In this document: in pieces, positions 8,801-18,800 of the stretch | How the letters are laid out: each line of letters starts with the position of its first letter | Position numbering within the stretch: the first letter of the stretch is position 1 | From: DASVWZ01 sp963708575 | GTDB lineage: Bacteria > Acidobacteriota > Terriglobia > Terriglobales > Acidobacteriaceae | DNA: 64,000 bases | Direction: 5' to 3' | NCBI GenBank assembly: GCA_963708575.1 | Contig: CAVPTB010000007.1 | Span: 62,001-126,000 of the forward strand | Notes under the pieces: generated by a model | The model's input: the letters and a program-made list of their open reading frames with translations, nothing else | The model's database searches: none | Told to the model about the DNA's origin: nothing | Position numbers and translations under genes: made by a program

Positions 8801-9234
8801 CGTTTCGAGACACATCGAGTCCATGAGGCGCCGGCACCGATCGCGATCGGAAGCATGTACGACCCGTTCTACTTTCAGTCCCATTGTCCCAATGCCGTGG
8901 AGCAGCCCGGTCTAGTCCAAATGGGCTAATACGAAAGGTGCGATTCAGCCTGTGAGACTTGACAAGCGGCGATGGCGGTAAAATAATCGCGGCTGTAGGG
9001 AAAACATCCCGCAACAGTTCCGGTGATAGGTGCCCCCCCAAGCACCTCGGTTTTTGCGGGTGAGTTCCAGATTTCCCAACCAACAAGATTGTTGTCTCGC
9101 TTTTTTGGCTGCCAGAAGAATTGTCTATTGGCTCTTGTTGACTAGCAGTTCTTATCCCAGGGAAAAATAATCCTGCGAATTCGGTCTACGGATCGTCTCG
9201 CTCGAAACTTGTGGTGTTCTATCGGGGGCTCCCC
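8801..9234. other. 434-base leader/intergenic region upstream of the LuxR-type gene
   Basis: No coding frame is supported here. The interval contains the structured segment at 8998-9060 described separately and, at 9051-9055, the only clear T-run. The LuxR-type start at 9235 is preceded by a weak ggggg tract rather than a classical Shine-Dalgarno. Confidence 0.5.
8998..9060 (+). promoter_or_regulatory. Candidate attenuator/riboswitch-like RNA fold
   Basis: Three stems can be drawn on the plus strand. GGGA/TCCC (8998-9001 with 9007-9010) forms a small hairpin. AGGTGC/GCACCT (9028-9033 with 9042-9047), extended by CCG/CGG (9020-9022 with 9048-9050), is followed directly by TTTTT, as in an intrinsic terminator. 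CCCGCAA/TTGCGGG (9008-9014 with 9054-9060) is a perfect 7-bp outer stem that shares CCC with the first hairpin, so the two are mutually exclusive. This is a switch-like arrangement about 175 bases ahead of the LuxR-type gene. I do not recognise a known riboswitch class. Confidence 0.35.
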
Positions 9235-9801
9235 ATGAATGACTTTGCTTCGCGACTGGGATTAGTGGTAGTTGATTCGTCACTCAACCTGATGGCCACT
9301 AATGCGGAGGCCATCAAAATCCTTACTTTCCCTGCTTTGCCCGAGAAGATATCGCATCTCGATCGCTGGCTCACCAACAAAGTTCGCTCTGATTTGGTGG
9401 CCCCGAGTCTGCCTAAGCCGGTCGCCTTCGTTTCCGAATATCGTTCCGCAAAAAGGCTCTATCTTTGTCGTTCATTTCCACTCAACATCACATCGACAAC
9501 CCGCACGTCCAGTTGTCCGGCGATGGTGCTGCTGATGGAAAGAAAGGGAAGCGGCGCTGTCACTACCGCCGACCTCTGCGAGCGCTTCGGGCTCACACCA
9601 AGAGAGCAGCAAACGGTACAGGCACTCCTGCAGGGCCTGACAAGCAAGGAAATTGCAGAGCGCATGAAGATCAGCCCGAACACCGTGAAAGCTTTCATAC
9701 GCCTGGTCATGGTCAAAATGAATGTCTCGACCCGCTCTGGAATCATCGGAAAGCTTCTGGAACCCTCCATAAATTCAGTCGAAGATAGCCCGGCGGGTTA
9801 G
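9235..9801 (+). CDS. LuxR/FixJ-type transcriptional regulator with PAS-like N-terminus
   Basis: The C-terminal 65 residues (GLTPREQQTVQALLQGLTSK, then IAERMKISPNTVKAFIRLVM) are a classic LuxR/GerE helix-turn-helix. The N-terminus (LGLVVVDSSLNLMATNAEA) resembles the start of a PAS sensory domain, and the absence of an acidic receiver pocket argues against a response regulator. I chose ATG 9235 (188 residues) over GTG 9211 because the PAS-like strand begins there. It may respond to a ligand or partner protein. The gene immediately downstream encodes an exported Cys-rich protein and could be a target, which is inference. Confidence 0.8.
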   Translation: MNDFASRLGLVVVDSSLNLMATNAEAIKILTFPALPEKISHLDRWLTNKVRSDLVAPSLPKPVAFVSEYRSAKRLYLCRSFPLNITSTTRTSSCPAMVLLMERKGSGAVTTADLCERFGLTPREQQTVQALLQGLTSKEIAERMKISPNTVKAFIRLVMVKMNVSTRSGIIGKLLEPSINSVEDSPAG

Positions 9802-9936
9802 TTCCACTGCCTTAGTGTGGCGGGGCTAAATCGCATGGAGAATTGTTTGTCTCGCAATAATCAGTAAATTGCCCCAAGCGCCACTATGCCGGCCTCCCCC
9901 TCCCCCAACCGGCGGCGACTTCTAAGGAGAAAACGA

Positions 9937-10548
9937 ATGCCTCGAACAAAACTGTTCGCTCTACTCACGATGGTAGCCTCGCTGTTCTTGTTGATCGGCG
10001 CCGCTTGGGCTGTGGAGCCACCCCCGGCCACGGCTGTCGATACATTGAAAGTGGACTACTTCTCGAACGCGCATACCGCTGGTGCTCCAGACGCAACTCT
10101 GCGAGCCATCAATCCTGGCACGACCTATGCCAATCTGTGCGCTGATATCTTCGTGTTCGATACCAACGAAGAACTTTCAGAATGCTGCAGCTGCACCATC
10201 ACACCTGATGGTCCGCTCCAACTGTCGGTTAACACAGATCTGACCGGCAATCCTCTGACCGGTGTGACGCTTTCGAACGGGGTTATTAAGGTCCTGTCCG
10301 CAGCCACCACCGGCGGCTATTGCCCGCTGCCATCGGGGAAAATTACGCCAACTCCGACTCTGCGATCATGGGTTACCCATATTCAGAACTCGAACTTCAC
10401 TATCACCGAGACGGTATCGCCTGATGCCAGTCTGAGCTTTGCTGAGCGCGCTGCTTTGCAGCAGCAATGCAATGCTATCCAGAAAGACGGCAGCGGCCAC
10501 GGCATTTGTGCCAACAGCGCGGCTCTGGCGTCGATTTGTAACAACTGA
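9937..10548 (+). CDS. Exported Cys-rich protein of unknown function
   Basis: ATG 9937 is preferred over 9886 because AAGGAG sits 8 bases upstream and a signal peptide follows at once (KLFALLTMVASLFLLIGAAWA, cut near AWA-VE). The 203-residue precursor carries eight Cys in the mature part (NLCADIF, ECCSCT, YCPL, QQCN, GICAN, SICNN), consistent with several disulfides outside the cytoplasm. No enzyme motif is seen. It resembles Acidobacteria-specific secreted proteins of this layout, from memory. It ends just before a strong terminator, with a DsbA-like oxidoreductase gene next. Confidence 0.7.
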   Translation: MPRTKLFALLTMVASLFLLIGAAWAVEPPPATAVDTLKVDYFSNAHTAGAPDATLRAINPGTTYANLCADIFVFDTNEELSECCSCTITPDGPLQLSVNTDLTGNPLTGVTLSNGVIKVLSAATTGGYCPLPSGKITPTPTLRSWVTHIQNSNFTITETVSPDASLSFAERAALQQQCNAIQKDGSGHGICANSAALASICNN

Positions 10549-10571
10549 TTGCCCGCAGTCAGTTGATCTTG

Positions 10572-10608
10572 GCTCGCCAGGCAGGCCTGACTGCCTGGCG
10601 GGCTTTTT
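10572..10608 (+). terminator. Strong intrinsic terminator
   Basis: A 13-bp stem (gctcgccaggcag with ctgcctggcgggc, one G-T pair) and a 6-base loop are followed by TTTTT at 10604-10608. It closes the transcript of the Cys-rich exported protein. Confidence 0.9.
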
Positions 10609-10656
10609 AAACGGAAGTCGTCCGCCGGTCAATTTTTATAATGGGGGAAATTTTTT

Positions 10657-11685
10657 ATGGCAGGTTCGAAATTGGCGCTAGCCTTGGGAGTCAGCTTTCT
10701 GCTTGTATTGGGAGCGAGCAGCGTTCTCGGCCAGCAAAACTCGAAAGTCATCGCAAACGTAGGGGGAGTTAAAGTAACCGAAGCAGATCTCGAACAAGAG
10801 GAATCGGGGAAGTTGCTACAGGCTCGCTACCAGTATTACCTGGCCGAGAGCAAAGCACTCGAAGAGATGATTGACAATCGGCTGCTGGAACAAAAAGCCA
10901 AGAGCGAAAATCTCACAGTTGATCAGTTGATTGAGCGCGACATCACCTCTCAGATTAAGTCTCCGACCGAAGATCAGATCAAGGTTTATTACGAGGGATT
11001 GGAAACGGATCAGCCGTTTGAGGCGGTGCGTGGCAAAATCCTCGATAAAATCCGCGAGCTGAGAATTCAAAAGGCGCGTGCGGCGTACATGAAGAACTTG
11101 CGTGCTCAGACCAACATTGTTGTCCAGTTGGATCCTCCTAGCGCGGATGTGAATCTGGTGAATGCCAAGACGCTTGGCAACCGCAATGCGCCAGTAATGT
11201 TGATCGAGTTCGCTGACTATGAATGCCCTTACTGCCAAAAAGTGGCGGCGGATATCACCAAATTGGCTGGCGAGTTCGGCGATAAACTCGCGGTGACGTT
11301 CAAAGATTTCCCGCTGCCGATGCATGCGCACGCGGAGAAGGCAGCCGAAGCTGCTCAGTGCGCCGCCGAGCAGGGAAAGTTCTGGGAATATCACGACACT
11401 TTGTTCCGTACCAAGCAGCTGGATGTTGATCAATTGAAAGAGCACGCTCAAGCCTTGCATCTGGATCAGACCCAGTTCAGCAATTGTCTCGATTCCGGTG
11501 CCCAGGCGACCCTTGTTCAGAAGGAGCGGGAAGAGGGCATGAAGTTGGGGCTGAGCGGCACTCCTAGCTTTTTCATCAACGGGCATTTCGTGAGTGGCGC
11601 GCTGGACTATGCCACCTTGCGCCAGATGATCACCCAGCAGTTGACCGAGCAGTCGCACCAGGTTGCTATGGTCTCTCCCCATTAG
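10657..11685 (+). CDS. Exported SurA-like/DsbA-like (thioredoxin_4) fusion protein
   Basis: The 342-residue product has a signal peptide (about 1-25), then a region (KVIANVGGVKVTEADLEQEE through residue 150) resembling the N-terminal chaperone part of SurA/PrsA-type peptidyl-prolyl isomerases, then a DsbA-type thioredoxin fold from about 165 with active site C190-P-Y-C193 and a GTPSFFING cis-Pro motif. It should form or rearrange disulfides in periplasmic proteins while holding unfolded substrates. It sits directly after a Cys-rich exported protein, a plausible substrate. The ribosome-binding site is GGGGGA. A terminator follows. Confidence 0.88.
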   Translation: MAGSKLALALGVSFLLVLGASSVLGQQNSKVIANVGGVKVTEADLEQEESGKLLQARYQYYLAESKALEEMIDNRLLEQKAKSENLTVDQLIERDITSQIKSPTEDQIKVYYEGLETDQPFEAVRGKILDKIRELRIQKARAAYMKNLRAQTNIVVQLDPPSADVNLVNAKTLGNRNAPVMLIEFADYECPYCQKVAADITKLAGEFGDKLAVTFKDFPLPMHAHAEKAAEAAQCAAEQGKFWEYHDTLFRTKQLDVDQLKEHAQALHLDQTQFSNCLDSGAQATLVQKEREEGMKLGLSGTPSFFINGHFVSGALDYATLRQMITQQLTEQSHQVAMVSPH

Positions 11686-11710
11686 ACCGATACGACACCT
11701 GGTCTGGCCG

Positions 11711-11741
11711 AGGCCCGAACCCCGTTTCGGGCCTTCATTTT
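11711..11741 (+). terminator. Intrinsic terminator after the thiol oxidoreductase gene
   Basis: AGGCCCGAA (11711-11719) pairs with TTCGGGCCT (11726-11734) across a short loop, followed by TCATTTTT. It lies 25 bases after the stop at 11685. Confidence 0.85.
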
Positions 11742-11980
11742 TGCTGGCAGCGGCATTCCTACTACTCTGGATTAATCCAAACGGGTGATTGCCCAGACTA
11801 TTCCCCCGAAGTATTGTTCCTTTCTTTAGCGCGGCCTCTCCAGAAGGCTGCCTTGCCAGGCGAAACCTCCCCCATGTTTTCGCTAGGTGTTTGTTCCGGA
11901 TACAGAACAATCGCCAATTTAGCGCGACTATGAGAGTTCGCGCACCAACTGCCCAAGGTTAAGTAGCGGCCCGGAGCCTT

Positions 11981-14941
11981 ATGAAAGAACTTCTGCTTCG
12001 ATGGTTTGCGCTGTCTCTGATATTCGGTCCTCTCGGGGGACATGCGGAACAGTTTCTGGAGGGGACGCAATTTCCAACCGGCTTTGGTCCTCGGGCAGTC
12101 GCGATAGGTGATCTGAATCAGGATGGCTACCCTGATTTAGTAGTGGTGAATTCAACAGGGAACAGCGTCAGTGTCCTTCTCGGCAAGGAGGACGGAACAT
12201 ACCAACCCAAAGTGAATTTCACTACAGGTACGACACCATCAGCAGTTGTCATCGCTGATTTTAATGGAGACGGTTTTCCTGACTTGGCAGTGACCAACTC
12301 CGCAAGCAACACCGTCAGTATTTTCCTCGGAAAAGGTGACGGCACTTTTCAAGCCAAGGTCGACTATGCCACCGGAATTAAACCGGTATCAATAGCCAGC
12401 GCGGATTTCAATTCCGATGGCCACCCCGACCTCGTCGTCACCAACTTTCAGGACGATACGATGAGCGTGCTGCTCGGCAAGGGCAACGGAACATTTGTCC
12501 CCCACTCAGATTACAACACCGGCTTCGGGCCGTCCTCGGTAGCGATCGGCGATTTCAATGGTGATGGAAAACTTGATACGGTTGTCGCGAATGACGATGT
12601 AAACAATGTTGTCAGCGTATTCTTGGGCAACGGTGATGGAACATTCCAAACCCAGTTTCAATACGGGACCGGAAGCACGCCAATTTCGGTTGCGGTAGAC
12701 GACTTTAATAATGACGGCAAACTCGACCTCGTCGTGGCGAATCAAGGCGCTAACTCGGTGAGCCTCTTGCTCGGCAAGGGCAATGGATCTTTCGACGCTC
12801 ACATTGACTATCCAACCGGTGTGTTTCCAACCTATATTGGGGTCGCGGACTTCAACGGCGATGGAAACCCTGACGTTGCTGTCGTGAATGGCAACGGAAA
12901 TAGCGTTAGCATTCTGTTCGGAAAAGGCGACGGAACACTATCGGGCCGCCTCGACTACGGGGCCGGCAATATCTCCAACGCACTCGCCATAGGAGATTTG
13001 AATCGAGACGGCAAACTCGACCTTGCAGTGACAAATTTCGGCGAGAACACCGTAAGCACGGTTCTGGGCAACGGGGACGGTACCTTTCGCAGCCGCGTAG
13101 ATTACACGAACTCAAATAATGCCAGCCCCAATGCCGTCGTATCCGCGGACTTCAACCAGGATGGAAAACCCGACCTCGCAACCACAAGCTGCAGCAATAA
13201 TAGCGTGAGTATTTTTCTGGGGGATGGCAAGGGGACAATCGAAACGGCTTCCAGCTACGGGACCGGGACCAACTCCTGCCCTTATTCAATCGCTGCCGGC
13301 GACTTTAACAACGACGGCAAGCCTGACCTCCTGGTTACGTATTATTCTTCTTCTCAGATTGCCCTCTTTCTGGGCAAGGGGGACGGCTCTTTTCAGCCAG
13401 ACAATTCGTATGCGACGGGAAACAACCCGGCATCTGTGGCACTTGGCGACTTTAACAAAGACGGCAAATTGGATGCCGTGGTCGCGAACTTCAATCAGAA
13501 CGCGGTAAGCGTCTTCCTCGGTAATGGTGACGGCACTTTTAAGGCTCAAGTTCAATACAGTACGGGAAACAATCCGGTGTTCGTCGTAGCGGCAGACTTC
13601 AATCGGGACGGTAACCTGGACTTAGCCGTGGTCAACGAAACGGATAACAATTTGACTATCTTGTTAGGAAACGGAGACGGCACCTTCCGTCCTGGCAAAT
13701 CGTATTCCACTGGCTCTGGGGGAAACCCTGCGTCCGCCGCTGTCGGAGATTTTAATGTCGACGGCAAATTGGATCTGGCGGTATCCGACTTCACTACCAA
13801 GACGGTTGGCGTACTGCTCGGAAACGGTGATGGCACCTTCACGCCGCCGGTTCTTTACCCGACTTCGAGTAACCCATCTTTCGTGATGGCAGCAGATTTG
13901 AATGGGGATGGTGTACCAGACCTGGCGCTGCCTTGTTCCGCAGACAGTAACCTGAATGTCCTCTATGGCAACGGGGATGGGACTTTCACCGCGCCGCATC
14001 TTTTCCCAACCGGGCAACAGCCCAACGCCATCACTGCAGCTGATTTCAACAGGGATGGAGCTATCGACGTAGCTGTTGTGAACAAAACTAGCAATACAGT
14101 TAGCTTAATGCTGGATGGGCGGGGAACTTCGCTGACCATACAGTCTTCCAGTAACCCGGCCAGCGCCGGCGAGGCGATTTCCCTCACCGTGTCGTTGGCA
14201 TCAACCCTGCCCAACTCTCGGGTTCCTACGGGCAGCGTGACGATCAAACAAGGAAGCACGGTGGTGGGTGCAGGATCTCTGGCGAATGGACAATTTAGCG
14301 CGCAGACATCATCTCTCCCCATCGGAGCGGATGCGCTCGCAATCTCCTACTCTGGAGACAGCTTCTTTCAGCCAAACGCTGCCACATATGTGCAGACAGT
14401 CTTCGGTTCCGCTAATTTCTCGCTGGCTGCGGCACCGGGAGAGGTCGATGTGAAAGCGGGATCTTCCGCGAGTTTCATGGTTACAATTGCAGGTCAAAAC
14501 GGCTTCAACAACGAGATAACGCTCACTTGCGGATCGGGGCCGCCCGCTTCCACCGTCTGTCAATTTTCGCCAAGTGTCGTAACTCCTGGTGCTGACCCCG
14601 CAACCTCGAGCTTGACCATAACGACAGCCGGAGCGACATCGCAGCTCAGCCCGCCTCTCCAGCGTCGGACTAGCGGTGCCCTATTCGCATTCTGCACGAT
14701 CATTCCATCCATCGTGGTGGGTATCTGCTCCTTGGGTTCAACGAAGCGCGGGCGGCCGGTATTTTTCGGTTTGGTTGTGTTGTTGGCGGTTTGTCTATCT
14801 CAAGGCGCATGCGGAGGAGGAGCGACGAGTGCCAGCAACACCGGTAGTCCCGGGACACCGGTCGGAACATACACCGTGACGGTGATTGGAACGTCTGGCA
14901 CCCTTCAACATACTGCTACGGTAACTCTCAAGGTGGAATGA
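11981..14941 (+). CDS. FG-GAP/VCBS repeat surface protein with Ig-like domain
   Basis: The 986-residue protein has a signal peptide (residues 1-23) and then 14 FG-GAP/VCBS-type repeats of about 50 residues. Each carries a Ca2+-binding DxNxDGxxD core (GDLNQDGYPD, ADFNGDGFPD, GDFNNDGKPD and so on) and an SVLLGNGDGTF strand, which together suit a propeller. From about residue 715 an Ig-like domain (Big_3_5 type, YSGDSFFQPN) follows, then two hydrophobic segments separated by a basic stretch, an ACGGG motif, and a final beta domain (GTYTVTVIGTSG). The ACGGG region looks like a surface-anchoring or sorting element common in this phylum. Adhesion or matrix binding is inferred. It converges on the DUF4384-like gene. 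Confidence 0.9.
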   Translation: MKELLLRWFALSLIFGPLGGHAEQFLEGTQFPTGFGPRAVAIGDLNQDGYPDLVVVNSTGNSVSVLLGKEDGTYQPKVNFTTGTTPSAVVIADFNGDGFPDLAVTNSASNTVSIFLGKGDGTFQAKVDYATGIKPVSIASADFNSDGHPDLVVTNFQDDTMSVLLGKGNGTFVPHSDYNTGFGPSSVAIGDFNGDGKLDTVVANDDVNNVVSVFLGNGDGTFQTQFQYGTGSTPISVAVDDFNNDGKLDLVVANQGANSVSLLLGKGNGSFDAHIDYPTGVFPTYIGVADFNGDGNPDVAVVNGNGNSVSILFGKGDGTLSGRLDYGAGNISNALAIGDLNRDGKLDLAVTNFGENTVSTVLGNGDGTFRSRVDYTNSNNASPNAVVSADFNQDGKPDLATTSCSNNSVSIFLGDGKGTIETASSYGTGTNSCPYSIAAGDFNNDGKPDLLVTYYSSSQIALFLGKGDGSFQPDNSYATGNNPASVALGDFNKDGKLDAVVANFNQNAVSVFLGNGDGTFKAQVQYSTGNNPVFVVAADFNRDGNLDLAVVNETDNNLTILLGNGDGTFRPGKSYSTGSGGNPASAAVGDFNVDGKLDLAVSDFTTKTVGVLLGNGDGTFTPPVLYPTSSNPSFVMAADLNGDGVPDLALPCSADSNLNVLYGNGDGTFTAPHLFPTGQQPNAITAADFNRDGAIDVAVVNKTSNTVSLMLDGRGTSLTIQSSSNPASAGEAISLTVSLASTLPNSRVPTGSVTIKQGSTVVGAGSLANGQFSAQTSSLPIGADALAISYSGDSFFQPNAATYVQTVFGSANFSLAAAPGEVDVKAGSSASFMVTIAGQNGFNNEITLTCGSGPPASTVCQFSPSVVTPGADPATSSLTITTAGATSQLSPPLQRRTSGALFAFCTIIPSIVVGICSLGSTKRGRPVFFGLVVLLAVCLSQGACGGGATSASNTGSPGTPVGTYTVTVIGTSGTLQHTATVTLKVE

Positions 14942-14976
14942 GAGATTGTCGTGACATCAGCCCGTCTTAACAATTC

Positions 14977-15891
14977 CTAGTGGGCTCCATAAGTTAACTT
15001 GAAGTTCACCAGGATCGGCCCGCCCGCCGTCGTGTTCACCCGATAGATCGTCTGTGGCCCGGGATCATCCTGAGTCAGTAGTCGGGTGGAATCCGCGCCT
15101 GCTTCCTGTTCGGCCTTTGTCCAAGGCTTCCCGCTCCCTCCAACCATTTCAAACCGTTGCACCTTCGTGCCCCAATCTTTCTCCCATTGGCCCACCTGAG
15201 TTTCCGAGAGCACGGTGGCCTTCGGACCAATATTCAGACCCCCAATCGGCTTATCGGTAACCAGAACCGTCAGCTCTTCTCCCACCTGGTCTTCGTGAGT
15301 TGGACGCAGGGTAAAGTAACTCGGACGATCATCCTGTGCGGGGATTTCTATAAGGTGTCCGGCGCTTACCTGATTATCGCCGTTGTGTGTTCGGCTCGTA
15401 GGAAAGATCAGATTGGGTTCGCCCAGTTTGCCGTGTCCGTACTGCTCCCGGTCAATAACGTACAGATATCCGGTTTGGGGTGATTCGATACTGAGCCGTA
15501 CGCGATCGGCTGTGCGGAGCTGCGTGCTCGATGTCACCCGCTCTGGAGTCCAACTGATGGCATCGCTGCCTTCTTGCACCAGAATCCTCGCGCCAGAATC
15601 GCTGGGAAGGGAAGCGCGCAATCGCCAGATCGTCACCCCAAGGTCGCGGCTGTGAGCATTCTTTCCGCGAGCGCCGACGAACGAAGTTCCCGACGAGCCT
15701 ACCTCTTTATAGGCTGCAGCCTTCATCGTTGCTCCGGTCTTGGCGGGACGGGATTTGAGAAACTCTTCGGGCACGACTCCACGGGTGGTATCGTCCTGCG
15801 CTTGTCCCACTGGCAGTACGAAAGTTGCGAAGAATAGCGCGCAGCCAAAAACAGCCGCAATTGCGAAACGATTGGATACTTGCTTCATCAT
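14977..15891 (-). CDS. Exported DUF4384-like domain protein
   Basis: The start at 15891 is preferred because GAGGA lies 5 bases upstream; a start at 15909 would overlap the CHAT gene. The precursor of about 304 residues has a signal peptide ending near GQAQ. Its core (ADRVRLSIESPQTGYLYVID, then NLIFPTS, QVSAG, VLVTDKP) matches the DUF4384-like beta domain often found with kinases, caspases and CHAT proteins. The same pattern occurs in the C-terminus of the kinase at 19793-21391. It follows the CHAT gene stop by 8 bases, so the two are surely co-transcribed. The domain is probably a periplasmic ligand or protein sensor. Confidence 0.72.
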   Translation of the reverse strand: MMKQVSNRFAIAAVFGCALFFATFVLPVGQAQDDTTRGVVPEEFLKSRPAKTGATMKAAAYKEVGSSGTSFVGARGKNAHSRDLGVTIWRLRASLPSDSGARILVQEGSDAISWTPERVTSSTQLRTADRVRLSIESPQTGYLYVIDREQYGHGKLGEPNLIFPTSRTHNGDNQVSAGHLIEIPAQDDRPSYFTLRPTHEDQVGEELTVLVTDKPIGGLNIGPKATVLSETQVGQWEKDWGTKVQRFEMVGGSGKPWTKAEQEAGADSTRLLTQDDPGPQTIYRVNTTAGGPILVNFKLTYGAH

Positions 15892-15899
15892 TTGCGTCC

Positions 15900-18800
15900 T
15901 CATTTCCACTCACCTTGCTGTACGAACGCGGCCCAATAAAACGGATTGCTCCACTGTTTGCTCTTCCACATCTCCACCTGTGCGGCTTGCAAAGATGCAG
16001 CGGGACTCATCTCTTCTTTCAGCAATTTTTCATAGAAGATAGCCATCAGTTGTTCAGTGGCCTTGTCGTTAACGCTCCACAAACTGACGTCCACGCGCGC
16101 TGCTCCCGCATACATAAAACCGCGCGTCAATCCCACAATTCCTTCACCACGAATCTCTTTCCCCAGCCCGGTCTGGCAAGCGCTTAGCACAATCAAGTCT
16201 GCAGGCAATTTCAGATTGTAGATGTCGCTTGCTCGTAGAAATCCGGGCACTGGCTTGCCCTGCTGGTCGACTAGCGATAACACGATCGCCGAAAGTTGTG
16301 GATGCTCGCTATCCAGATACCCGTGGGTCGCGAAGTGCAGGTAGCGATACTGAGCTAATTCAGGATTGGTTGCCGAGGTAAGACTTGCCTGAAAATCCAG
16401 CGCCTCAAAATTATCGCCCTTCGGAGCAACCTGCAGAATGTGTTCCGCCTCCTGGCGCGTATAGGGCAGGCGAGGGATCATCATTCTCGCCGCGGTAATC
16501 GCCGAACCATCTTCTGAAAGATGTTCGAGGATGCGGGAATTCTCAGCCGTAACCAGAGCTGCAGGTTTCGCGGCCGCCTTCGTTTTGAGCTTTACTCGAG
16601 GATCGTCCGCCGCGAAGACCGGATCCGCAAAGACTGCAAGCAATTTCGGCGCGGGTTTGCGATTTTCCAACTCCTGTCGCAGCACTGCGATTGTCGAAGC
16701 CGAAGGTAAGCCGACAATCTGGTGTGCAACGACCAGTGGAACGGTCTGACCTTCGCCCGGAACTGGCAGCATGGCGAACGGTACGTGTTGCAATGCGCCG
16801 TCGGCGACAATTACCAGTCGCTTGCTCTCAAGTTGCACCGCCGCCGGAGCCAGCAACATAGCGCTCAACTCCCTCGCGGCTTTGGGTAAGTCTTTGTCCG
16901 CTTGCTCGATGCGTGCCGCCCGGTCAGCCGGCAATTCGCCACGTTGATATGTGCTTCGGGCTGTAACTTGCTCATACAGCTTGCGAACTACACTCTCAAT
17001 CTCCGTCCGCTTTGGGAGTTCATAGCTCTTCAAGCTCGAAGCTGTCACCAGCCAAAGATAGCTGCGCTCACTGCCCATTGCGTATTCCAGAAGACTGGTG
17101 TCGCGGTCGAGCGTCGCCTGCATCTGCGGCAGAGAAAGCGGCTGAGTCTGCGTTAGTGCCGCGTATCGCGGACTCTTCTGCCGTATTTCTACTTCCAACT
17201 GCTGATACTGCGTCTCCTCTTCATCGACCTGCTTTTGTAGTTCCGCAGCCTGGTCTTTAGTGGCCGGACCTTCAAGGCCCATTAGGCGATTCGCCTTGGC
17301 GTCGATCGACGCAGCCAGGTCGTGCGCCCGCTTTAACAGATCAGGATCCACACCCTCGCGAAAATCCACATGCGATTCGGCGAGCATTTCCAGCAGACTA
17401 CGCGCCCGTGCGCGTTCGCTTGCTTCCAGAGCCCGCGCATCGTAGCCGGCTCCAGGATTCTCGCGATTCAGCCGCATCAGTAAATCGATGTACAACTCAT
17501 AGGCGCCCTGTTGGGTTGCAAAATAGGACGCCCGAGCCTGCTCACCGCCAGCCTGCGCTCGCACGTCTTCAGCAAGCCTGACTGCTTGCTCGGCATTGCC
17601 TTGAGCGACGCTCAGATTCCCTAAATCCATCTGCGCCCGTGCCATTCCCTCGTGTGTCTTTACTTCGTCATCGAGGTCCGAGACTCCTTCCAGTAACGCC
17701 AATGCCTGTCGGTAATAATCGAATGCTTCTTGTGGTTGGTTCAGGCGGCCATAGACTTGTCCAAATGCCTCCAAGGTGATTCCTTGCTCACGGCGGTCTT
17801 CAGCCGTTTTCAGCAGCTCCAACGATTCCTGCAAGTAACTGAGAGCTTTCTGCTGATCCCCTTGAGAGGAGTAAGCAATAGCCGCGCGGCGCAAGGTCAT
17901 CCCGGTCCGCCAGCCGTTGTTTAAGACGCGCCGCAATACTAGAGCTTGTTCGTAGGTGGAAACCGCGTGGTTGCTTTGGCCGAGCGCGGCATACACCGAA
18001 CCCATGCGTTCAAGGACTCCGGCTTGTCCGTCTTTGTTTCCGGTTGTCTCCCGGAGTTTGAGCGAGCGATCTAGATAGCCCAACGCTTTGTCGGGCTCTC
18101 CCAAATCAAAGTAGTTGGTGCCGATGTTCATCAGGGTGTTTGCTTCCCCGTCCACATCTCCGAGTTCGTGAAGAATGGGCAACGCCCGGCCATAGTACTC
18201 GAGCGCTTTTTGCCAGTCGGACAAGTCGCCATAGATTTTGCCGATATTATTGAGCGTGGACGCCTCGGTCGGCGGATCTCCCACGCCTCGTAATTTCGTC
18301 AGAGCTTGACCATAGAAATCAAGCGACTTTGGCAGATCGCCGAGTACGTCGTAAGCTCCGCCGATATTGTTCAGAGTGCTGGCTTCCATGCGTTGGTCGT
18401 CGACGCTTTGGAATAGGGGCAGAGCCTTCTCGTTATACTCCAGAGCTTTCTGAAAGCTGCCCATCTGCGCATACGCGAAACCGATACTCGACAACAGTAG
18501 CCCGTACCGGTACCGGTCCGGAGAGGATTGATAGTATTCGAGTGCCTGATCGAACTTCTCGATGGCCGCCTTGAGTGAATCAGCCGTGCCTTGCACGAAC
18601 AGATCTTGCCCGCCCTCCATGGCACGCTCGGCGGAGACCAGATCTTTGTCTGCTGCAACCGCTGCCCGGTCCGCGACGACCTTGATTTCATATTTTCCAG
18701 CTGGCGCGCTCTTGTCACCCGAATCCACCTGGATCTGATAGGTTCCGGCAGTTTCGGCGATGGCGACAATCGGCTCCGGCCCCCACATTCCGTTGATGCT

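Noticed and set aside
8625..9086. Minus-strand frame of 153 codons in an intergenic region
   Set aside because: It overlaps the structured RNA segment, has no ribosome-binding site and shows no protein-like pattern.
10816..11910. Minus-strand frame of 364 codons
   Set aside because: It runs antisense through the thiol oxidoreductase gene and across its terminator; composition is that of a shadow frame.
12040..14110. Regular DNA repeats that could be mistaken for a tandem or CRISPR array
   Set aside because: The periodicity comes from protein FG-GAP repeats with variable codons; there are no identical repeats with unique spacers.
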